Source of the DNA: Pseudoruegeria sp. HB172150
GTDB taxonomy: Bacteria; Pseudomonadota; Alphaproteobacteria; Rhodobacterales; Rhodobacteraceae
Direction: 5' to 3'
NCBI RefSeq assembly: GCF_013184805.1
Contig: NZ_JAATNG010000007.1
Span: forward strand, 62,001-126,000
DNA length: 64,000 nucleotides
The position numbers were made by a program, and so were the translations under genes. Positions 31,289 to 39,882 of the stretch are shown here, one piece after another (within the stretch, counting starts at the first letter, position 1; each line of letters starts with the position of its first letter). Under the pieces are notes generated by a model, which saw nothing but the letters and a program-made list of their open reading frames with translations, searched no databases and was not told where the DNA came from.

Positions 31289-31309
31289 GCAAGTTTAGTG
31301 ACGAACGCT

Positions 31310-32830
31310 TTACTGCAGGCGCTGGCCGTTGGCAGAAACCGCGCCGGTCGCTCCGTCCACCTCGATCTCGGACACCAGCGTATCGTCGCCGTCACCGGGA
31401 CGGGCGAACAGGCCCATCATCATCCGGGCGCCCATGGCCTGATCTTCCGGAACCAGACCCATCGACACCAGCTTGTCCAGCAGCGCGTTCGCGCCCACCA
31501 GCTGCAGGCTGATCTTCCCGGTCGGGGCCGGCATCCCGTCGAAGGTCTCGAGGTTGTCCATGTCGAAGGTAAACCCGCCCTCGCCGGTCAGCTCGGCGCC
31601 GGCCAGCGTCAGCTGCAGCTTGTTGAGGTCCATCGACTCCAGCGAGACGGGCATCTCCTCGTCCTCCATCTCCATCGCCGCTTCCGGATCGAACATGTCG
31701 AACAGCGGGCTCGCCTTGCCGGAGATGTCGATGATCAGGGTCGCCGGATCATGCGGCAGCTGACCGCTCGGATCGATGATACCCCAGATCATTTCGCTGA
31801 CCGAAAGATCGGCCATCGTTATGCCAAAAGCCACGTCCTTGGGTTCTTCGCTTTTGGATACCGGCATCTGCATATTGAAACCGAATTCTCCGGCAGAGAA
31901 CGCGACTTCCGGCAGCGGAATTTCGGACCCGGACATCGTCATGTCCACCCCGGTGTTCGAGACGTTGTAAAGCAACTCATCCGCGCTCAGCCCGATCTCG
32001 ATCTGACCGCCCTCGGCGCTACCGGTTACCGACATGCTTTCCTCGTCGTCCTTGAAATCGAACGTATAGTTCGACGGACCGTGGGTGAAAGACGTCGCGC
32101 TCGCCATCCCGGCGTTCAGCATCTCCGGCAGCTCTTTGAACCCTCCGCCGAAGAGAGACATCGAGCCTTCGGATTCCGCCGACAGCGCGGTGAGGTTGAT
32201 CGAACCGTCGATCACGCCGTCACCACCGTCGGGCTCGTCCATGTGGAAGGTGATGTCCATCGCCTCCGCCGCGAAAGTCGACGTCATCGTCGCCGAGTCG
32301 TCGCCCGAGGTCACGTAGGTGCCGGACAGGCCGGACACCTTGATCAGCGCGTCCAGGGTGACCTCTTCGCCGTCAACGACAAGCTGGGCCACCGTCATGT
32401 CCATCTCGGCGATGTCGTATTCGTAGGTCACCGCATCGGGGGTGCCCGAAGCGACCATGTCCAGCCCGTCGAACGCGAAGTTCATGGTGATCTCGGCTTG
32501 CTCGCCGGATTCCGGCTCGACGTCGATCTGCATGTCGTAGGACGGCGAAAAGCCGATCGAAACGGTTCCGTCACCTTGCTCGGTGAAGACGACTTCGGGG
32601 ATGGTGCCGCTCACCGATACATCGGTGGTCTCCATCGAAACCTGCAGGTCGGTCAGGGTCAGCGTTCCGCCGTCCTCGTCAACCGAACCCGGCGTCAAAG
32701 TCTGGCCCATGGCCTCTGCCGCGGACTGCCAGGCTTCCCAAACTTCGGTGCTGGTCACGTCGGCCTGGGCCGCGGTGCCTGCTGCGAATATCATCGCTGC
32801 TGCTCCGCTAAGGGGCTTCCAGTGTTTCAC
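31310..32830 (-). CDS. DUF2125-like periplasmic protein, paralogue 2
   Basis: A 506-aa protein starting at a GTG (VKHWKPLSG) with GGAAGGA upstream; the signal peptide ends A-Q-A. The body is very acidic with many D-G-D/D-G-T turns. The C-terminal signature M-G-L-V-P-E-D-Q-A-M-G and ending A-N-G-Q-R-L-Q match paralogue 1. The earlier start at 32896 would add an implausible basic extension. Function unknown. Confidence 0.7.
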   Translation of the reverse strand: MKHWKPLSGAAAMIFAAGTAAQADVTSTEVWEAWQSAAEAMGQTLTPGSVDEDGGTLTLTDLQVSMETTDVSVSGTIPEVVFTEQGDGTVSIGFSPSYDMQIDVEPESGEQAEITMNFAFDGLDMVASGTPDAVTYEYDIAEMDMTVAQLVVDGEEVTLDALIKVSGLSGTYVTSGDDSATMTSTFAAEAMDITFHMDEPDGGDGVIDGSINLTALSAESEGSMSLFGGGFKELPEMLNAGMASATSFTHGPSNYTFDFKDDEESMSVTGSAEGGQIEIGLSADELLYNVSNTGVDMTMSGSEIPLPEVAFSAGEFGFNMQMPVSKSEEPKDVAFGITMADLSVSEMIWGIIDPSGQLPHDPATLIIDISGKASPLFDMFDPEAAMEMEDEEMPVSLESMDLNKLQLTLAGAELTGEGGFTFDMDNLETFDGMPAPTGKISLQLVGANALLDKLVSMGLVPEDQAMGARMMMGLFARPGDGDDTLVSEIEVDGATGAVSANGQRLQ

Positions 32831-32960
32831 GTCAATTTTCCTTCCGGGACAAATAAGAGTGCTTCGCAGCTTCGTTCGGGTTGCGGATCGGGTCAAGCTA
32901 CGTCTTTGTTAACGGGACGCAATTCCAAACCCTGAAGGGGTTTTAAACCGGGGGCTTTTC

Positions 32961-33713
32961 ATGGACATGACAGGCAAGAACGTACTGATCACCGGCGCCA
33001 GCCGCGGCATCGGCGAAGCGGCGGCACGCGAATTTATTCAGGCGGGGGCAAAGGTTGCATTGGCCGCACGCAGCCGTCCCGCGATCACCGCTCTGGCCGG
33101 AGAGCTGGGGTCTTCGGCGCTGGCGATCCCCTGCGACGTCAGCCGCTACTGGGAGGTCGAGACAGCCGTGAAGGCAACGCAGGAAGCCTTCGGCAGCCTG
33201 GACATCCTGATCAACAATGCCGGCGTGATCGAACCCATTGCGCATGTGGCGGTCTCCGACCCCGAGGGTTGGTCCCACGCCGTCGATATCAACCTCAAGG
33301 GCGTCTACAACGGCATGCGCGCCGCCCTTCCGGCAATGCTGGCCGCGGGCGGCGGGACGATCCTGACCGTTTCCTCCGGCGCCGCACACAACCCGATCGA
33401 GGCGTGGTCGCACTATTGCGCCTCCAAGGCCGGTGCCGCGATGCTGACCCGCAGCGTCGACCTGGAATACCGTGGCCAGGGTATCCGCGCGATGGGCCTC
33501 TCGCCCGGCACCGTCGCCACCCAGATGCAGCGCGAGATCAAGACATCCGGCATCAACCCGGTCAGCCAGCTCGAATGGACCGACCATATCCCCCCCGACT
33601 GGCCCGCCAAGGCGCTGCTCTGGATGTCCACCGCCGAGGCCGACGAATATCTCGGAGAGGAGCTGAAGCTGCGCGACGAAACACTGCGGGCCCGCCTCGG
33701 CCTCACCGCATGA
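32961..33713 (+). CDS. SDR-family oxidoreductase
   Basis: A 250-aa classical short-chain dehydrogenase. T-G-A-S-R-G-I-G near residue 11 binds NAD(P), N-N-A-G is near residue 87, and the catalytic serine (V-S-S-G) is near 138 with Y-C-A-S-K near 153. The C-terminal E-Y-L-G-E-E-L region forms the substrate end. ATGA overlap with the enoyl-CoA hydratase gene suggests a joint role in acyl-CoA or hydroxy-acid metabolism; substrate unknown. Confidence 0.88.
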   Translation: MDMTGKNVLITGASRGIGEAAAREFIQAGAKVALAARSRPAITALAGELGSSALAIPCDVSRYWEVETAVKATQEAFGSLDILINNAGVIEPIAHVAVSDPEGWSHAVDINLKGVYNGMRAALPAMLAAGGGTILTVSSGAAHNPIEAWSHYCASKAGAAMLTRSVDLEYRGQGIRAMGLSPGTVATQMQREIKTSGINPVSQLEWTDHIPPDWPAKALLWMSTAEADEYLGEELKLRDETLRARLGLTA

Positions 33714-34318
33714 TCGCGCTGGAAAAGGACGGTCCGCTCTGGACCGTCCGCCTCGACCGCCCTGCCAAGGCGAACTCCCTCACCCGCGCCATGCTCGCCG
33801 ACCTCGTAGCAATCGCCGAACAGGCAGGCGGCGCCGCAAAGGCCCTCATCCTCACCGGCGAGGGCCGCGTCTTCTCCGCCGGCGCCGACCTCGACGAAGC
33901 CCGCGCCGGCCTCGCCACCGATCCGGTCTGGGAGCTGCTCTCCGGCACGCTCGCCCGCCTCCCCTGCCTCACCATCGCCGCGCTCAACGGCACCCTCGCC
34001 GGTGGCGCCTTCGGCATGGCGCTGGCCTGCGACATCCGCCTCGCCGTCCCCGACGCGAAATTCTTCTACCCCGTCATGAAGCTCGGCTTCCTGCCCCAGC
34101 CCTCCGATCCCACGCGCCTCACTGCGCTCATCGGCCCCGCCCGCGCCAAACTGATCCTCATGTCCGGCGTGAAACTCACCGCCCAACAAGCCCTCACCTA
34201 CGGCCTCATCGACGAGATCACCGACCCGGCAGGCCTCCTCCCCCGCGCCCGCGCCCTCTGCGAGGACGCAAGCGCCGCCGACGCCTCCCACGTCGCGGCG
34301 ATCAAGCGGATGATCTGA
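33710..34318 (+). CDS. Enoyl-CoA hydratase/isomerase family protein, short form
   Basis: A 202-aa crotonase-fold protein. The N-terminal oxyanion-hole motif F-S-A-G-A-D-L near residue 57 and the second one A-L-N-G-T-L-A-G-G-A-F-G-M near residue 87 are both present. The chain is about 55 residues shorter than typical hydratases, missing much of the C-terminal helical part. Start overlaps the SDR stop by 4 nt. The stop meets the stop of the convergent MOSC gene with no gap. Confidence 0.8.
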   Translation: MIALEKDGPLWTVRLDRPAKANSLTRAMLADLVAIAEQAGGAAKALILTGEGRVFSAGADLDEARAGLATDPVWELLSGTLARLPCLTIAALNGTLAGGAFGMALACDIRLAVPDAKFFYPVMKLGFLPQPSDPTRLTALIGPARAKLILMSGVKLTAQQALTYGLIDEITDPAGLLPRARALCEDASAADASHVAAIKRMI

Positions 34319-34870
34319 CTACCCGATCTTCCGCACCGCATCGCCGACCGCCACGGCCCCGTCCTTCACCACGCGCCCGTAGATCCCCCGCAGCCGCATC
34401 GCCTTGCCCGTACCGGTATTCACGAACACGCAGGCATCCCGCCCGTACCGCTCGATAAAGCTCTCGCAGCCGTTATGCGGAACGCCGGTGATCTCCAGCT
34501 CCACCGACCCCATCGACAGCCGCGTCCCCGGCGGACAGTTCGCCGGGCTCAGGTCCATGTCGATGAACAGGTTGTCCCCCGCCGGCCCCCAGGCCGCCGT
34601 GTCCTCACCCGCGATCGCCGCGATCATCCGCGCCGGCATCATGCAGATCTGCACATCCGGATGCGGCTGCCCGTCCTCGGTCGACAGCCAGCAACCCTTT
34701 TCCCAGTGATCGCCATGCATGCCACGCGCCAGGCTCATCTCGGCGCTCTCCGGCATCTCGCGCATCCCGCTCGAGGGCCGCACCACGATCGCCCGGATCA
34801 CCCCTTCCTTCGGTGCTGCCTCGATCTCCGGCAGTGCCGCCTTCAACTCGTCCATCGTCCGATGCGCCAT
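34319..34870 (-). CDS. MOSC domain protein
   Basis: A 183-aa protein resembling MOSC domains, the sulfur-carrier fold of molybdenum cofactor sulfurases. Features: L-A-R-G-M-H-G-D-H-W near residue 47, G-D-N-L-F-I-D near 98, P-P-G-T-R-L-S-M-G near 111, and P-H-N-G-C-E near 129 with the conserved cysteine. The ATG at 34870 (MAHRTMDELKAAL) was chosen over 34897. Stand-alone MOSC proteins have no settled substrate. Confidence 0.75.
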   Translation of the reverse strand: MAHRTMDELKAALPEIEAAPKEGVIRAIVVRPSSGMREMPESAEMSLARGMHGDHWEKGCWLSTEDGQPHPDVQICMMPARMIAAIAGEDTAAWGPAGDNLFIDMDLSPANCPPGTRLSMGSVELEITGVPHNGCESFIERYGRDACVFVNTGTGKAMRLRGIYGRVVKDGAVAVGDAVRKIG

Positions 34871-34900
34871 CCGAACCTCCATCCTGCCGCGCGACAAGCC

Positions 34901-35194
34901 TTACCGCTTCCGCCGCTTTCCCGGAACCTTCGAATGAAACCCCGGTGGCCGTTTCCCCACCCATGCGATGAACTTCGCCAGCCGCGGATGCGCCCGCAGC
35001 GCCTCGACCGTCGCGAATTCCCGCGCCAGCTCCGCCTCGGTCAGGGTCGCATGGATCTCGGCATGGCAGATCGCGTGCAACAGCACCGTCTCGCCGCCCT
35101 TGCCGCCCTTCAGTTTCGGTACAAGGTGATGCTGGCTCTGCCGCACCCCCGGCGGGATCGGCCGCCCGCACAAAGGACAGATCGGATCGCTCAT
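34901..35194 (-). CDS. Small HNH-type zinc protein
   Basis: A 97-aa protein. C-P-L-C-G near residue 5 and H-H-L-V-P-K-L-K-G-G-K-G-G near residue 21, then L-L-H-A-I-C-H-A-E-I-H near residue 37, are the HNH pattern with metal ligands. Basic C-terminus (G-K-R-R-K-R). Start ATG at 35194. Chromosomal relatives are common; no restriction partner is nearby, so a nuclease role is only inferred. Confidence 0.75.
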   Translation of the reverse strand: MSDPICPLCGRPIPPGVRQSQHHLVPKLKGGKGGETVLLHAICHAEIHATLTEAELAREFATVEALRAHPRLAKFIAWVGKRPPGFHSKVPGKRRKR

Positions 35195-35256
35195 CTTGCC
35201 TCCCGCGCCCCGGAATGTCACATCCTGCCACCCGACACGCCAGAGGCAAGCCGCCC

Positions 35257-36453
35257 ATGCCAGATCCAGACGCCCTCGTCATAGGCGCCGGCCCCGCCGG
35301 CCTCATGGCCGCCGGGGAGCTTTCGGCCGCGGGCCTCTCCACCCTGATCGCCGAGGCGAAACCGTCCCCCGCCCGCAAGTTCCTGATGGCCGGCAAATCC
35401 GGCCTGAACCTGACGAAGGACGAGGCACCCGAAACCTTCCTAGCCGCCTATGCCGAAGCAGCTCCCTGGCTGCGCCCCATGCTCGAAGGATTCGGCCCCG
35501 GGGACATAAAGGCCTGGGCGCAATCGCTGGGGCAGGATCTCTTCACCGGCAGCACGGGCCGCGTCTTCCCCACCACGATGAAGGCGTCTCCGCTGCTGCG
35601 CGCATGGCTCGCACGCCTCAACCAGCAGGGCGCGACCCTGCGGACCCGCTGGCGCTGGACCGGCTGGAACGGCGATACCGTCACCTTCGACACACCGGAC
35701 GGTGCGCGGGCGGTCACTCCCAAGGTCACCATCCTCGCCACCGGCGGCGCAAGCTGGCCGCGCCTCGGCTCCGACGGCGCATGGGCGCCGATGCTCGCGG
35801 AACAGGGCATCCCGCTCGCCCCTTTCCAGCCCGCCAATGCCGGTCTGAAAATCGACTGGTCCGGCCACATGACCCGCCGGTTCGGCACACCGGTAAAGGG
35901 TACCCGGCTCACTGCGGGCGAGACGGAAACACGCGGTGAATTCGTGATCTCCGAACGCGGCATTGAAGGCGGCGCCATCTACATGCTGACCCGCGCCCTG
36001 CGCGATGGCGCATCGCTCTCCATCGACCTCACCCCCGACCTCACCGAATCCGAAATCGAATCCCGCCTCGCCCGGCCGCGCGGCAAGGACAGCCTGTCGA
36101 ACCATCTCCGCAAGGCGCTGAAACTCGACCCGGCGAAACGCGCGCTCCTGAACGAATTCGGCCAGCCTCTCCCCGGCGATCCCGCCAGTCTCGCCCGCCT
36201 CGTCAAAGCCCTGCCAATCCGCCACGCCGGCCTCCGCCCGATGGCAGAGGCGATATCCACCGCAGGCGGCCTGCCCCGCGCCTCGCTCGACGAAAACTTG
36301 ATGCTGATCGCCCGCCCCGGCACCTTTGCCTGCGGCGAGATGCTGGACTGGGAGGCGCCGACCGGCGGCTACCTTCTTACCGCATGCCTCGCCACCGGCC
36401 GCTGGGCCGGCCGCGCCGCCGCAGGCCGGGTACGCTCCGGCGAAACGGGCTGA
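35257..36453 (+). CDS. FAD-dependent flavoprotein, HI0933/YhiN type (TIGR03862)
   Basis: A 398-aa protein. G-A-G-P-A-G-L-M-A-A near residue 9 is the Rossmann FAD motif. M-A-G-K-S-G-L-N-L-T near residue 43 and A-T-G-G-A-S-W-P near residue 162 are diagnostic of this family. The C-terminal C-G-E-M-L-D-W-E-A-P-T-G-G-Y-L-L closes the FAD site. The reaction is unknown. Confidence 0.88.
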   Translation: MPDPDALVIGAGPAGLMAAGELSAAGLSTLIAEAKPSPARKFLMAGKSGLNLTKDEAPETFLAAYAEAAPWLRPMLEGFGPGDIKAWAQSLGQDLFTGSTGRVFPTTMKASPLLRAWLARLNQQGATLRTRWRWTGWNGDTVTFDTPDGARAVTPKVTILATGGASWPRLGSDGAWAPMLAEQGIPLAPFQPANAGLKIDWSGHMTRRFGTPVKGTRLTAGETETRGEFVISERGIEGGAIYMLTRALRDGASLSIDLTPDLTESEIESRLARPRGKDSLSNHLRKALKLDPAKRALLNEFGQPLPGDPASLARLVKALPIRHAGLRPMAEAISTAGGLPRASLDENLMLIARPGTFACGEMLDWEAPTGGYLLTACLATGRWAGRAAAGRVRSGETG

Positions 36454-36465
36454 GCACATCCCGGT

Positions 36466-37383
36466 TCAGTGCGACCAGTCGATCAGCGGCCCCGCGGGCA
36501 CGATCCCCAGCGGGTTCCGTTTCTCGGACGGCGAAAAATATCCTCGCTTGTAGATCTCGAAATCCACCGTCCGCATTACCCCAGGCATCCGGTAGACCCG
36601 CCGCGCGTACAGCCACAGACGGGGGTAATCCAAGATCCGCCGGATGTTGCACTTGAAGGCATAGTGATAGGCGACGTCGAACCGCGCCAGCGTCGGGAAC
36701 AGCCGCAGATCGGCCTCGGTGAACCGCTCCCCGGTCAGGAAATCCGTCGAGCCAAGCTGCGCCTCGATCAGGTCCAGCGTGTCGAAGACCTCGCGCACCG
36801 CCTTGTCATAGGCCTCCTGCGTTTCGGCGAAACCGGCGCGGTACACGCCGTTGTTCAGCCCCGGATAGATCAGCCCGTTCCACCGGTCGATCTCGTCTCT
36901 CAGGTCCTCCGGATAAAGGTCCGGCCCGCGCCCGAACGCCGAAAGCATCCGCACGATATCGGCAGATTCGTTGCTGACGATCTGTTCCGTTTCCCGGTCC
37001 CACAGCACTGGCACCGTCAGCCGGCCGGTATAGCCCGGCTTCTGCCGCGCATAGACCTCGTGCAGGGCGGACACCCCGAGGCAGGGATCCGCGAACGGAC
37101 CTTCCGCATCGTAGACCCAGCCATCCGCTGTCCGGCGCGGCCGCGCATACGAGACTGTGATCGCGTCCTCCAGCCCAAGGATCGCCCGCGTCAGCAGCGA
37201 CCGGTGGGCCCAAGGGCAGTTCCACGCGACGTAAAGGTGATAGCGCCCGGGTTCCGGCCGGAACGGACCGTCCGTGGTGATCCAGTCCCGGATTGTCGAC
37301 GCCTCCCGCTCGAACTCGCCCCGTTCGTTGGTCCCGACACCGGGGTCCTCCGCCCGGTACCTGCCGTCGATCATCACGCCCAT
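36466..37383 (-). CDS. Glutathionyl-hydroquinone reductase / omega-class GST (YqjG-ECM4 type)
   Basis: A 305-aa enzyme of the family that reduces glutathionyl-hydroquinones. The active-site cysteine lies in N-C-P-W-A-H-R near residue 55. V-P-V-L-W-D near residue 123 and N-E-S-A-D-I near residue 137 are the glutathione site. The C-terminal all-helical domain includes E-A-D-L-R-L-F-P-T-L near residue 223. A second GST gene lies 11 bp upstream, so the two are likely co-transcribed. Confidence 0.88.
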   Translation of the reverse strand: MGVMIDGRYRAEDPGVGTNERGEFEREASTIRDWITTDGPFRPEPGRYHLYVAWNCPWAHRSLLTRAILGLEDAITVSYARPRRTADGWVYDAEGPFADPCLGVSALHEVYARQKPGYTGRLTVPVLWDRETEQIVSNESADIVRMLSAFGRGPDLYPEDLRDEIDRWNGLIYPGLNNGVYRAGFAETQEAYDKAVREVFDTLDLIEAQLGSTDFLTGERFTEADLRLFPTLARFDVAYHYAFKCNIRRILDYPRLWLYARRVYRMPGVMRTVDFEIYKRGYFSPSEKRNPLGIVPAGPLIDWSH

Positions 37384-37394
37384 GCGCCTGCCCC

Positions 37395-37982
37395 CTACTG
37401 GGCCATCGCCCGCCGGAAGGCCGGACGCGCCCGCAGCCGCTCCAGATAGTCCGCCACGGCGCCCTCACCACGCGGGAACCTCGCCACCACCGCCCAGCTC
37501 AGGCAATGCCCGGCGATGATGTCGGCAACGGTCATCGTGTCGCCCATCAGGTACGGCCCGTCGCCCAGCCGCCCCGCCAGCCGCTCAAGGCTGCGCCCGT
37601 ATTCCCAACGCAGGCTGTCTTTCACCGCCGGAACCCGCCGCACTTCCGGCAGGGCAAAGCTGTGCCGGGCAGAGAACCACAGCAGCGCGTCGAACTCGTC
37701 GAGCAGGAAGAACGTGGCTGCATCCTGCCGGGCCCGGTCCACTGTTCCGGCGGGAAAGGTCAGGGCTTCGTTTGAGTCAGCCAGGTAGTGCAGGATCGCG
37801 GTGGAATCGGTCAGTGCCGTCCCGTCCGCGACCATCACCGGGATCTTGCCCGAAGGGTTCAGCGACCGGACCTCCGGCGCCTGTGGCGGCACCTCGGTCA
37901 GCCGGTATTCCGCGCCGATCTCTTCCAGCATCCAGAGCACGCGCGTCGTGCGGCTGTTCCGGTTTCCGATCACCTCGTACAT
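37395..37982 (-). CDS. Glutathione S-transferase family protein
   Basis: A 195-aa soluble GST. The N-terminal thioredoxin fold has N-S-R-T-T-R-V-L-W near residue 9, N-P-S-G-K-I-P-V near 43 and the glutathione-binding D-S-T-A-I near 59. The C-terminal helical domain has D-T-M-T-V-A-D-I near 149. The ATG at 37982 gives the normal start. Substrate unknown. Confidence 0.87.
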   Translation of the reverse strand: MYEVIGNRNSRTTRVLWMLEEIGAEYRLTEVPPQAPEVRSLNPSGKIPVMVADGTALTDSTAILHYLADSNEALTFPAGTVDRARQDAATFFLLDEFDALLWFSARHSFALPEVRRVPAVKDSLRWEYGRSLERLAGRLGDGPYLMGDTMTVADIIAGHCLSWAVVARFPRGEGAVADYLERLRARPAFRRAMAQ

Positions 37983-38019
37983 CGCGGTCTCCCTCCGGAT
38001 CTGCCGTGTCCCCAATCAG

Positions 38020-38078
38020 ACGTTTGCGCTAACATTCCTGAAATCAATGACTTAACCCCCCGTCCCCATGGGGACGCC
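38020..38078 (+). repeat. Dispersed 59-bp repeat R1 with 16-bp palindrome
   Basis: Differs by 3 of 59 bases from the inverted copy at 39598-39656. It contains the perfect palindrome CGTCCCCATGGGGACG. It ends exactly at the holA stop codon and reads in one frame as C-A-N-x-P-E-I-N-x-L-T-P-R-P-H-G-D-A. Confidence 0.92.
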
Positions 38079-39109
38079 TACTTGCGCACCCCCGCCAGCA
38101 TCGACAGCCGGATCAAAGTTCGCTCCACCAGAGCCATCGCCGGAGCCCTCTGATTGGCCGACCTCAGCTGCAGGTCGAGGTCAGTCAGCATCTGCAGCGC
38201 CTCCGCCAGCTTCGCCGCCCCCCACGCCTGCGCCTGCCGCTGCATCCGGTCCCGTCTCGGGCCAAAAACCGGCGGCCTCGCCCGGGCGATCCCCGCCCCC
38301 GGTCCTCCCGGATCCGAGGCGGCGGCATAGAGGGTCCTGAAATGCCGGGTCGCCCCGATCGCCAGCCCCACCGGCTGCACCCCCTGCCCCTCCAGCCGCT
38401 GCATCAGCGGCCCGATCTCGCGCGTATTCGCCTCGGCCACGGTATTCAGAACGTCGTCCATCGCCGCCTCGGTCGTCGCCGGCGCGCAGGCGGCCACATC
38501 CTCGTGCCCCACCGGTTTGGGATCATCCAGCTTGTACAGCGCCAGCTTCTCGATGGTCTGCCGCAGGTCGCCCGGATCCAGCACCCGCGCCAGCGCCACG
38601 ATATCCGCCATCGCCTCGGGCGCGATGTTCTTCAGACCCGCCTTCCCCAGCTCCGCCTCCAGCTCCTCGCGGGTCGGCGGGTCGTTGTAGATGGCGATGG
38701 CGAAGCCGTTCCTCAGGCCCTCGAAGTATTTCCGAAGCGCCGACCGCGCGGCGAGCGAGCCGGCGGTGACGACGAGGTGTGCATCGCCCTCGCGCCAGTC
38801 CTCCAGCGCCGCCTCGACGGTCTTGGCCAGCCCGTCGCCGGCATCCTCGACGACCACAGCACGGCGGCCGGGGAAGAAGCCGGTCTCGCGGATCGAGTCG
38901 ATCAGCAGGGCCGCGTCCTTCCGAAGGTCGGCGGCGGCGAAGCGGGTCAGGCGCATTTCCTCCTCGCCCTGCGGGCCGACGATGGCGGCGGCCAGCTCCT
39001 GCCGCTTCAGCGACACGCGCATCGGGTCCTGGCCGTAGATCAGGGTCGCGCAGGCGGAGGGGTCGGGCTTGGCGAAATGGCCGGCGGCGTCGCGGGCGTT
39101 GAGTTTCAT
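38078..39109 (-). CDS. holA: DNA polymerase III delta subunit
   Basis: A 343-aa clamp-loader subunit that opens the beta clamp. The N-terminal segment I-Y-G-Q-D-P-M-R-V near residue 24 is the degenerate ATPase start. The middle has D-L-R-K-D-A-A and R-R-A-V-V-V-E-D-A near residue 83. The C-terminal collar domain is helical and includes R-S-A-N-Q-R-A-P-A-M-A-L near residue 318. Its ATG overlaps the lptE stop by 4 nt, and the R1 repeat abuts its stop. Confidence 0.88.
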   Translation of the reverse strand: MKLNARDAAGHFAKPDPSACATLIYGQDPMRVSLKRQELAAAIVGPQGEEEMRLTRFAAADLRKDAALLIDSIRETGFFPGRRAVVVEDAGDGLAKTVEAALEDWREGDAHLVVTAGSLAARSALRKYFEGLRNGFAIAIYNDPPTREELEAELGKAGLKNIAPEAMADIVALARVLDPGDLRQTIEKLALYKLDDPKPVGHEDVAACAPATTEAAMDDVLNTVAEANTREIGPLMQRLEGQGVQPVGLAIGATRHFRTLYAAASDPGGPGAGIARARPPVFGPRRDRMQRQAQAWGAAKLAEALQMLTDLDLQLRSANQRAPAMALVERTLIRLSMLAGVRK

Positions 39110-39642
39110 CCGCGCCAGTCCGGGGCGGTGGCGATCAGCTCGGTCACCAGCTGGTCGGCGAGGATGACCATCAGCCGCTCGGACGCGTCCTCTGTGGCCG
39201 AGACGGTGCCGACGATCGAGCCGGTGGCGGAGTAGCCGGTGAAGTTCTCGACCTTGCCGGTCCGGATGATGGCGCCGGTCGCGCGGTCCTTGATGGTGTA
39301 GTCGACCCGGCCGAGGACGTTGTATCGAGTGGTGGCGCCGGTGGTGGTCACGCCGAGGCCGGTGCGGGAGGTCTGGATGCGGTATTCGAGGAGGTAGGGG
39401 CCCGCCTGGGGCTGGCCGAGGCGGTCCTCGAGATGGGCGACGAAGACAAAGCCGTTCCGGTCGGCGGGGTCGGCGACGAAGATCTGGCCGCGGAGGCCAT
39501 GGGCCTGGCCGGAGGGGCCATAGACCGGGGTGAAGCCGCAGGCGGCGAGGGCCAGCGAGGCGGTGCCGAGGGCGAGGAAATTCCGGCGGTTTCGGGGGGC
39601 GTCCCCATGGGGACGGGGGGTCAAGTTATTGATTTCAGGCAT
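39106..39642 (-). CDS. lptE: LPS-assembly lipoprotein LptE, start codon inside a repeat
   Basis: A 178-aa protein. It has the lipobox L-A-A-C (Cys near residue 35), preceded by R-N-R-R-N-F-L-A-L-G, a Tat-like signal. The mature G-F-T-P-V-Y-G is the usual LptE start. It works with LptD to insert LPS in the outer membrane. The only in-frame ATG is at 39642, inside repeat R2; its first 15 residues are repeat-encoded and no Shine-Dalgarno is visible. An alternative is TTG at 39624, also within R2. The native start was probably lost. Confidence 0.82.
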   Translation of the reverse strand: MPEINNLTPRPHGDAPRNRRNFLALGTASLALAACGFTPVYGPSGQAHGLRGQIFVADPADRNGFVFVAHLEDRLGQPQAGPYLLEYRIQTSRTGLGVTTTGATTRYNVLGRVDYTIKDRATGAIIRTGKVENFTGYSATGSIVGTVSATEDASERLMVILADQLVTELIATAPDWRG

Positions 39643-39656
39643 GTTAGCGCAAACGT
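39598..39656 (-). repeat. Dispersed 59-bp repeat R2, inverted relative to R1
   Basis: Covers the first codons of lptE. Mismatches to R1 create ATG (ATT in R1), ATA and TTG. R1 and R2 bracket most of lptE and all of holA. Confidence 0.92.
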
Positions 39657-39882
39657 CGGGTGAGGACGCACCTGTTTTCGCGGGCGTGGCTACGGCACCG
39701 AGACCCGCCGCCCGCGCCCGGAACCGCGCAAGAAACCGACCGCGGCCATTGCCGGGCTGCGATACGGGATTTTCGGCACTTTCCCCGGCATGGGGCCGCG
39801 AAGAACACCGACCGACACGGCGCGCAAGACTGGGACGCGACGCGCCCCGAAGTCCTGCGATGTCGCGCGTGTCGTTGGTCAC

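Noticed and set aside
34901-35194. HNH protein as part of a restriction system
   Set aside because: No methyltransferase or specificity gene nearby; small HNH proteins of this kind are common alone.
39643-39882. Long N-terminal extension of LptE (from 39882)
   Set aside because: The extension is Arg/Ala/Gly-rich, lacks a leader, and would bury the lipoprotein signal.
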